Source: a virus
Virus record (IMG/VR): IMGVR_UViG_3300030388_001268
Location: 1 to 26,885 of that record
Length of the DNA stretch: 26,885 nucleotides
Direction: 5' to 3' (one strand)
The position numbers and the translations under genes were made by a program. Below, one piece after another: positions 24,584 to 26,885 of this stretch. The notes under the pieces were generated by a model. The model ran no database searches. It worked only from the letters and a program-made list of their open reading frames with translations, and had not been told where the DNA came from. The number at the start of each line of letters is the position of its first letter. Positions within the stretch are counted from its first letter, which is position 1.

Positions 24584-24640
24584 TTCTTGCATTCTTGCAT
24601 ATTATCTTATAATATCCTAGACAAAGCGAGGCTTGGAGAG
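24584..24640. promoter_or_regulatory. Divergent control region with dyad and tandem repeat
   Basis: Two tandem copies of TTCTTGCA (24584-24599) are followed by a perfect 7-bp dyad ATATTAT-CTT-ATAATAT (24599-24615). The dyad contains TATAAT (24608-24613), a good forward -10 for the ribbon-helix-helix gene, and on the reverse strand TATAAG/TAATAT, usable as a -10 for the ATP-grasp gene. Neither direction has a strong -35 (TTGCAT forward, 15-base spacer). GGAGAG (24635-24640) is the ribosome site for the forward gene. GACAAAGCGAGGCTTG (24620-24635) is the right copy of the flanking hairpin motif. Confidence 0.6.
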
Positions 24641-24646
24641 AAAAAA

Positions 24647-24829
24647 ATGGATACAACACGTTGGAAAAGTGTCCTCGTACCACGCGAGGTCTATGAAGAA
24701 ATAAAAAAACTGTCTAAAGCAGAGGGCCGAACCATTGGAGGGCAACTTCGATTGGTATTTGACTGGTACAAGGACGCACAAACCGCGGATCACGAAGCTG
24801 TGGTTGAAGATACTGTTAATGACAAATAA
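24647..24829 (+). CDS. Ribbon-helix-helix (CopG/ParD-like) regulator (60 aa)
   Basis: 60 aa. KSVLVPREVYEEIKKLSKAE followed by GRTIGGQLRLVFDWYK matches the ribbon-helix-helix layout: a short N-terminal strand (SVLVP), helix (REVYEEIKKLSKAEG), turn, and second helix (TIGGQLRLVFDWYK). Such proteins dimerise and insert the beta strand into the DNA major groove at short dyads. The acidic C-terminal tail (DHEAVVEDTVNDK) is probably disordered. Start at 24647 behind GGAGAG; an upstream in-frame ATG at 24587 overlaps the promoter and lacks a ribosome site. A matching dyad lies just upstream, so autoregulation and control of the divergent ATP-grasp gene is a natural guess. No toxin partner is seen. 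Confidence 0.7.
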   Translation: MDTTRWKSVLVPREVYEEIKKLSKAEGRTIGGQLRLVFDWYKDAQTADHEAVVEDTVNDK

Positions 24830-24992
24830 CGTTGAAAATCCTATACATAGACGGCTGATAAAAAACAAATGCCCAAAATGTGAACAAACTTTACAAATAA
24901 TTGAAAAAACAGATAAAAAACTTGTGAGAAAGTGCCATACATGCTTTCTGACAATAGAAGATGACCCTAATTACGCCGAATACCCGCAATAA
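24819..24992 (+). CDS. 57-aa zinc-ribbon miniprotein
   Basis: 57 aa (MTNNVENPIHRRLIKNKCPK... DDPNYAEYPQ). CPKC (18-21) and CHTC (39-42) form a likely zinc ribbon, with basic residues around both knuckles and an acidic C-terminus. The start overlaps the regulator gene by 11 bases, and the good cysteine spacing supports translation. Nucleic-acid binding is plausible; the target is unknown. A structured, noncoding stretch follows. Confidence 0.65.
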   Translation: MTNNVENPIHRRLIKNKCPKCEQTLQIIEKTDKKLVRKCHTCFLTIEDDPNYAEYPQ

Positions 24993-25110
24993 GTATGCGA
25001 TTTAGTATTGCTTATCCCATACAAACGTGGCACATTAACCGTGCAGCTTAAGTTGCACTCCGTAGTAAAAGGTCCTCAGTTGCTTGCCCGCGACTGGGGA
25101 CAATTTTTTT
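24993..25110 (+). ncRNA. Structured leader or small RNA ending in a terminator
   Basis: Three stem-loops in 118 bases. P1: GTATGCGAT (24993-25001) with ATCCCATAC (25014-25022), eight pairs with one C-C mismatch. P2: GTGCAGC/GTTGCAC (25041-25058) closing a TTAA loop, with one G-U pair. P3: GTCCTCAGTTGC (25072-25083) with GCGACTGGGGAC (25090-25101), 12 pairs including two G-U, loop TTGCCC, followed by AATTTTTTT: a textbook terminator. GTGC (25041-25044) can instead pair with GCAC at 25030-25033, so P2 has a competing fold. The next gene's GGAGA site begins right after the T-tract. It may be an attenuator or riboswitch-like leader, or a small RNA. No convincing own promoter is seen. Confidence 0.55.
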
Positions 25111-25121
25111 GGAGACTAAAC

Positions 25122-25325
25122 ATGGCAGATTTTATTAATGGCCTAATGGCTAAAAAACCCAATGAAAAAGCCCCCGCTTTTGTTAAGTGTAATCTAAGTA
25201 TAAAACGTGTAGAATTAATTGCATGGTTGTCCGAAAAAAGTGATGATTGGATCAACGTACAAGTTAAGGAAAGCGGACGCACGGGTAATTGGTACGCTGA
25301 AATCGATAATTGGAAGCCCAAGTAG
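25122..25325 (+). CDS. 67-aa hypothetical phage protein
   Basis: 67 aa (MADFINGLMAKKPNEKAPAF... EIDNWKPK). KAPAFVKCNLSIKRVELIAW, then LSEKSDDWINVQVKES and GNWYAEIDNW, suggests a small alpha/beta fold. Similar short proteins occur in phage early regions, but I cannot name a family. Start at 25122 with GGAGA seven bases upstream; the frame is open to about 25008, but that stretch is the structured leader with a terminator, so the longer form is unlikely. Expression probably depends on reading through the terminator at 25072-25110. Confidence 0.65.
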   Translation: MADFINGLMAKKPNEKAPAFVKCNLSIKRVELIAWLSEKSDDWINVQVKESGRTGNWYAEIDNWKPK

Positions 25326-25330
25326 GGCTC

Positions 25331-25360
25331 TTGACACGAACGCATAAAATCCCATATAGT
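25331..25360 (+). promoter_or_regulatory. Sigma70-type promoter
   Basis: TTGACA (25331-25336), 18-base spacer, TATAGT (25355-25360). Transcription would start near 25367, giving a leader of about 20 bases before the AlpA-like gene, whose GGAG site is at 25377-25380. It begins six bases after the preceding stop. Consensus -35 and near-consensus -10 point to early expression by host RNA polymerase. Confidence 0.75.
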
Positions 25361-25386
25361 AAGAACACATAACTATGGAGATTACT

Positions 25387-25749
25387 ATGTCAAATAAAAT
25401 AATGCTTGCAAAAATAGACGTTTGCAAAAAATATGAAATTAAGGCCCCAAAATTGGAATATCACATAAAAAAAGAATCTTTCCCTAAAGGAGAGATAATC
25501 AACGGTATGCGCTACTTTAGTGAAGCTGAAATAGAAAAATACGCTGAAGCTAATAAAACGTTTAAAAAACCTTCCCACAAAGAAATGGGTAAAGCTGAAG
25601 CCATCGACTACAACCTTACAAATAATAACGTTTGGGTAAACGTGGCCCCAGAACCGTGGTACATCCGACATAAACTCTTGGTTCGAGCCCTCTTAACAGC
25701 AATCGTGGCAGGAACCGCCGCCGCAATCGTGTCGAGTGTTGTAGGATGA
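25387..25749 (+). CDS. AlpA/HTH_17-like DNA-binding protein with C-terminal membrane helix (120 aa)
   Basis: 120 aa. Residues 8-54 match the small MerR-superfamily fold of AlpA, excisionase and HTH_17 proteins: KIDVCKKYEIKAPKLEYHIK, then SFPKGEIINGMRYFSEAEIEKY (the FP-x-G wing followed by a terminal acidic helix). Residues 57-75 are a charged linker. Residues 98-118 are a single hydrophobic helix (LVRALLTAIVAGTAAAIVSSV) after WYIRHK, ending two residues from the C-terminus, so a tail-anchored topology with the DNA-binding domain in the cytoplasm is likely. Start at 25387 with GGAG six bases upstream; an in-frame ATG at 25375 would place the ribosome site inside the gene. Own promoter. The stop overlaps the next start. 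Control of an integration/excision or early switch is possible, but no integrase is visible. Confidence 0.65.
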   Translation: MSNKIMLAKIDVCKKYEIKAPKLEYHIKKESFPKGEIINGMRYFSEAEIEKYAEANKTFKKPSHKEMGKAEAIDYNLTNNNVWVNVAPEPWYIRHKLLVRALLTAIVAGTAAAIVSSVVG

Positions 25750-26111
25750 AAGCAGTTATCAAATTGTGGGGCGAAGATCGCGAACCATTGGCTGAATTAA
25801 TTGTACCGCAAGACAATTATTATGTTGAGCGGGTTTGGAAAATGGCTGACGAAATGGCATTGAATTTGTCGCATTCGGATAACTGGGGCTTGGAGATGAC
25901 AATTACGGCTGATTATGCAAACCCCGCGCCTAAAAAGTTAAGAGGGCCCGACATACATGGATTGAAGCAAGCTATTAAAGCCTTGGAAGACTTACTAGAA
26001 GAACCTGATGTATTACTAGGTAATGCTGTTGAGTCAGGTGGCAAACTATACTCAGACACAGCCGCTGGCTTAATGAATGCACTAGAAATACTAAAAGGAG
26101 ATTCAAAATGA
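25746..26111 (+). CDS. 121-aa hypothetical protein
   Basis: 121 aa (MKAVIKLWGEDREPLAELIV... LEILKGDSK). The N-terminal half looks like a beta-rich strand pair (VIKLWGED, LAELIVPQDNYYVERVWKMA). The C-terminal half is helical with an acidic run (IHGLKQAIKALEDLLEEPDV). No catalytic motif. It starts in an ATGA overlap with the AlpA-like gene and overlaps the next start, so it belongs to the same short operon behind the promoter at 25331. Function unknown. Confidence 0.6.
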   Translation: MKAVIKLWGEDREPLAELIVPQDNYYVERVWKMADEMALNLSHSDNWGLEMTITADYANPAPKKLRGPDIHGLKQAIKALEDLLEEPDVLLGNAVESGGKLYSDTAAGLMNALEILKGDSK

Positions 26112-26215
26112 AAGTTCAAGTATATCTAGCAAAAGCCGTAGAAGACCCCGAAAAACTTAAACTTGAAATAATGCTTAATGAAGTCTTCAAAAAGGTCTTC
26201 GGGGCAAATTGGTGA
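26108..26215 (+). CDS. 35-aa peptide
   Basis: 35 aa (MKVQVYLAKAVEDPEKLKLE... VFGANW), starting inside the previous stop and preceded by an excellent AAAGGAG (26094-26100). One strand plus an amphipathic helix (PEKLKLEIMLNEVFKKVF). Its TGA overlaps the GTG start of the next gene. The good ribosome site and double coupling are the evidence for translation. It has no Thr/Glu-rich core, so it does not look like a graspetide precursor for the ATP-grasp enzyme. Confidence 0.5.
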   Translation: MKVQVYLAKAVEDPEKLKLEIMLNEVFKKVFGANW

Positions 26216-26403
26216 ACGAAGGGTCAACCGATTACATAGCAAAGTTAATGCTTGAAGATTCAGTGAAGGCGTTTAAATCACGAGATCATTTAGTTAAAAA
26301 ACTGATTAAATTAATTTATACAAAGGCTACCATCGAAGAGCTGCGTCATTTCTCCAAGATGTTTGACCGTCTAGCAGATGAACAGGAAAGAAATAACTCT
26401 TGA
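26212..26403 (+). CDS. 63-aa helical hypothetical protein, probable GTG start
   Basis: 63 aa (MNEGSTDYIAKLMLEDSVKA... DEQERNNS). Start chosen at GTG 26212: GGGG lies seven bases upstream and the codon overlaps the preceding stop; a TTG at 26209 is an alternative. Almost entirely helical (DYIAKLMLEDSVKAFKSRDH; IEELRHFSKMFDRLADEQER), perhaps a helical hairpin. Its TGA (26401-26403) lies inside the -35 of the next promoter. No family recognised. Confidence 0.6.
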   Translation: MNEGSTDYIAKLMLEDSVKAFKSRDHLVKKLIKLIYTKATIEELRHFSKMFDRLADEQERNNS

Positions 26404-26428
26404 CTTTATCGCATACCTGTGATAGTAT
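26400..26428 (+). promoter_or_regulatory. Promoter-like sequence for the last small gene
   Basis: TTGACT (26400-26405), 17-base spacer, TAGTAT (26423-26428); predicted start near 26435. A second pair inside the leader, TTGACA (26482-26487) with CATACT (26504-26509), 16-base spacer, could be an alternative promoter or chance. Confidence 0.5.
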
Positions 26429-26434
26429 GTATTT

Positions 26435-26522
26435 ATAGGTGGGAATAACCCATCTTATGAAGCGGGCAAGCTTCATGTTCTTTGACAATGGACCACGGTC
26501 CTACATACTACGGAGGTTTACC
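26435..26522 (+). promoter_or_regulatory. Structured 5' leader (three inverted repeats)
   Basis: Stem 1: AGGTGGG/CCCATCT (26437-26443 with 26449-26455), loop AATAA. Stem 2: ATGAAGC/GCTTCAT (26457-26463 with 26470-26476), loop GGGCAA. Stem 3: GGACC/GGTCC (26490-26494 with 26497-26501), only two bases between arms, more likely a DNA dyad than an RNA hairpin. Stems 1 and 2 begin at the predicted transcript start. GGAGG (26512-26516) precedes the ATG at 26523. No T-tract follows any stem, so this is not an attenuator of the terminator type. Confidence 0.5.
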
Positions 26523-26732
26523 ATGACTGATTATAATCAGTTGAGTAACGAAGAACTATTACAGTTCTATCGAAACGCTTTAGAAACTTATTCTGGAGCT
26601 ATTGGGCATCAGAAAAGTCTTCGCAACGAGAATGCCGCAAAAGTATATGCGGAAATTCTTAAAGAGAGAGGACAAACTGTTCCTAACTCTTGTGAAGGAA
26701 AAGGCGTTTATAATGGTGTTGGCTCAAGCTAA
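26523..26732 (+). CDS. 69-aa helical hypothetical protein
   Basis: 69 aa (MTDYNQLSNEELLQFYRNAL... GVYNGVGSS). Two helices (NEELLQFYRNALETYSGAIG; LRNENAAKVYAEILKERGQT) and a flexible Gly/Ser tail with one Cys. Start at 26523 with perfect GGAGG six bases upstream; the frame is open back to 26439, but that would cover the structured leader. Strong ribosome site, own promoter and own terminator suggest a monocistronic, well-expressed early gene. Function unknown. Confidence 0.65.
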   Translation: MTDYNQLSNEELLQFYRNALETYSGAIGHQKSLRNENAAKVYAEILKERGQTVPNSCEGKGVYNGVGSS

Positions 26733-26737
26733 ACCAT

Positions 26738-26770
26738 AGCCCGCGGTTCACGGATCGCGGGCTTTTCTTT
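26738..26770 (+). terminator. Rho-independent terminator
   Basis: AGCCCGCG (26738-26745) pairs with CGCGGGCT (26756-26763), a perfect 8-bp stem with a 10-base loop, followed by TTTCTTT. It closes the 69-aa gene and marks the end of the small-gene region in this window. Confidence 0.9.
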
Positions 26771-26885
26771 GCGGTGCGGTTACAAATAAACGCGTTATAT
26801 GTATATAGGAGCTGAAAAAAAAAATAAAAGTTTTTTGTAAATATAGGCGTAACCGGTGTAACCGTGTAACTTTGGTTGTTTTCTC
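26771..26885. other. Noncoding stretch with 9-bp tandem repeats at window edge
   Basis: No convincing gene. Contains A- and T-tracts (ten A residues near 26815, TTTTTT near 26831) and tandem 9-mers GGCGTAACC, GGTGTAACC and GTGTAAC (26846-26870). An inverted GGTTAC lies at 26778-26783. Tandem short repeats beside AT-rich sequence resemble iterons or protein-binding arrays, so an origin, regulator or integrase-arm site is possible. The reverse strand is open across the stretch but low-complexity and lacks a start. Confidence 0.5.

Noticed and set aside
24569-24592. ATG at 24592 as start of the ATP-grasp gene
   Set aside because: The perfect AGGAGGT sits six bases before the ATG at 24568 and would be inside the longer coding sequence.
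24647-24992. Toxin-antitoxin pair (ribbon-helix-helix plus zinc miniprotein)
   Set aside because: The second protein has a zinc ribbon and no known toxin motif; the order alone is not enough.
24993-25071. tRNA gene before the 67-aa gene
   Set aside because: The stems do not form a cloverleaf and there is no T-loop GTTCRA or CCA end.
25008-25121. N-terminal extension of the 67-aa protein
   Set aside because: It starts at TTG without a ribosome site and would run through a 12-bp terminator hairpin with T-tract; 25122 has GGAGA in place.
26108-26215. Precursor peptide for the ATP-grasp ligase
   Set aside because: It has no repeated Thr/Ser with Glu/Asp core, and lies over 1.5 kb from the ligase behind another promoter.
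26439-26522. N-terminal extension of the 69-aa protein
   Set aside because: It lies in the structured leader and has no ribosome site, while GGAGG precedes 26523.
26771-26885. Coding sequence on the reverse strand at the right edge
   Set aside because: Open only because of low-complexity T/A-rich sequence; no start or ribosome site, and it holds tandem repeats and A-tracts.

Overview
The window is part of a double-stranded DNA tailed-phage genome (or a close prophage or environmental phage contig). No cellular housekeeping, rRNA or tRNA gene is visible. Genes are tightly packed, with ATGA-type stop/start overlaps almost throughout. The left half holds very large virion proteins that are repetitive and rich in Ala, Gln and Gly. 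The right half holds a replication module followed by a tail of very small genes. Large ejection-type internal proteins beside a tail/stabilisation-like protein suggest a short-tailed (podovirus-like) phage. Several protein styles (the GAFGGSR signature, paired PGE boxes, a family A polymerase with Leu at the '762' site) recall uncultured marine phages. The host cannot be named; promoter-like sequences are standard sigma70 (TTGACA/TATAAT) of a bacterium.

Layout. (1) 1-15039, + strand: late/virion region. It holds the end of an upstream gene, a tail or stabilisation protein, two small proteins, four large candidate internal/ejection proteins (589, 745, 1032 and 1549 aa) and a Gly-rich 229-aa protein. 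In-frame tandem repeats of 15, 18 and 30 bp lie inside these genes. (2) 15058-16506, - strand: a SNF2-type superfamily 2 helicase, convergent with the virion genes. It faces the replication genes across a region with two overlapping promoter-like sequences pointing at each other. (3) 16608-23749, + strand: replication module. It comprises a conserved phage protein, a candidate ssDNA-binding protein ending in DIPF, a hairpin terminator, an archaeo-eukaryotic-type primase with a four-cysteine cluster, a 50-aa HTH protein, a UvrD-like helicase, two small proteins, a DUF6378-like protein and DNA polymerase A, closed by a strong terminator. (4) 23819-26885: accessory region. It holds a reverse-strand ATP-grasp ligase, divergent from a ribbon-helix-helix regulator. 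After that come a zinc-ribbon miniprotein, a leader RNA with three predicted hairpins ending in a terminator, an AlpA-like DNA-binding protein with a C-terminal membrane helix behind its own promoter, four small genes, a second structured leader and a final terminator followed by 9-bp tandem repeats.

How the parts work together (inference). The primase, SSB candidate, UvrD- and SNF2-type helicases and PolA make a self-contained replisome without a recognisable DnaB/T7 gp4 helicase in the window. The small right-hand genes sit behind host-type promoters and look like early or accessory functions. The virion genes would be expressed late from outside the window. No integrase, terminase, capsid, lysis gene or phage RNA polymerase is visible, so lifestyle and packaging strategy cannot be settled. 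The least explained parts are the ATP-grasp gene and the two structured leader RNAs.
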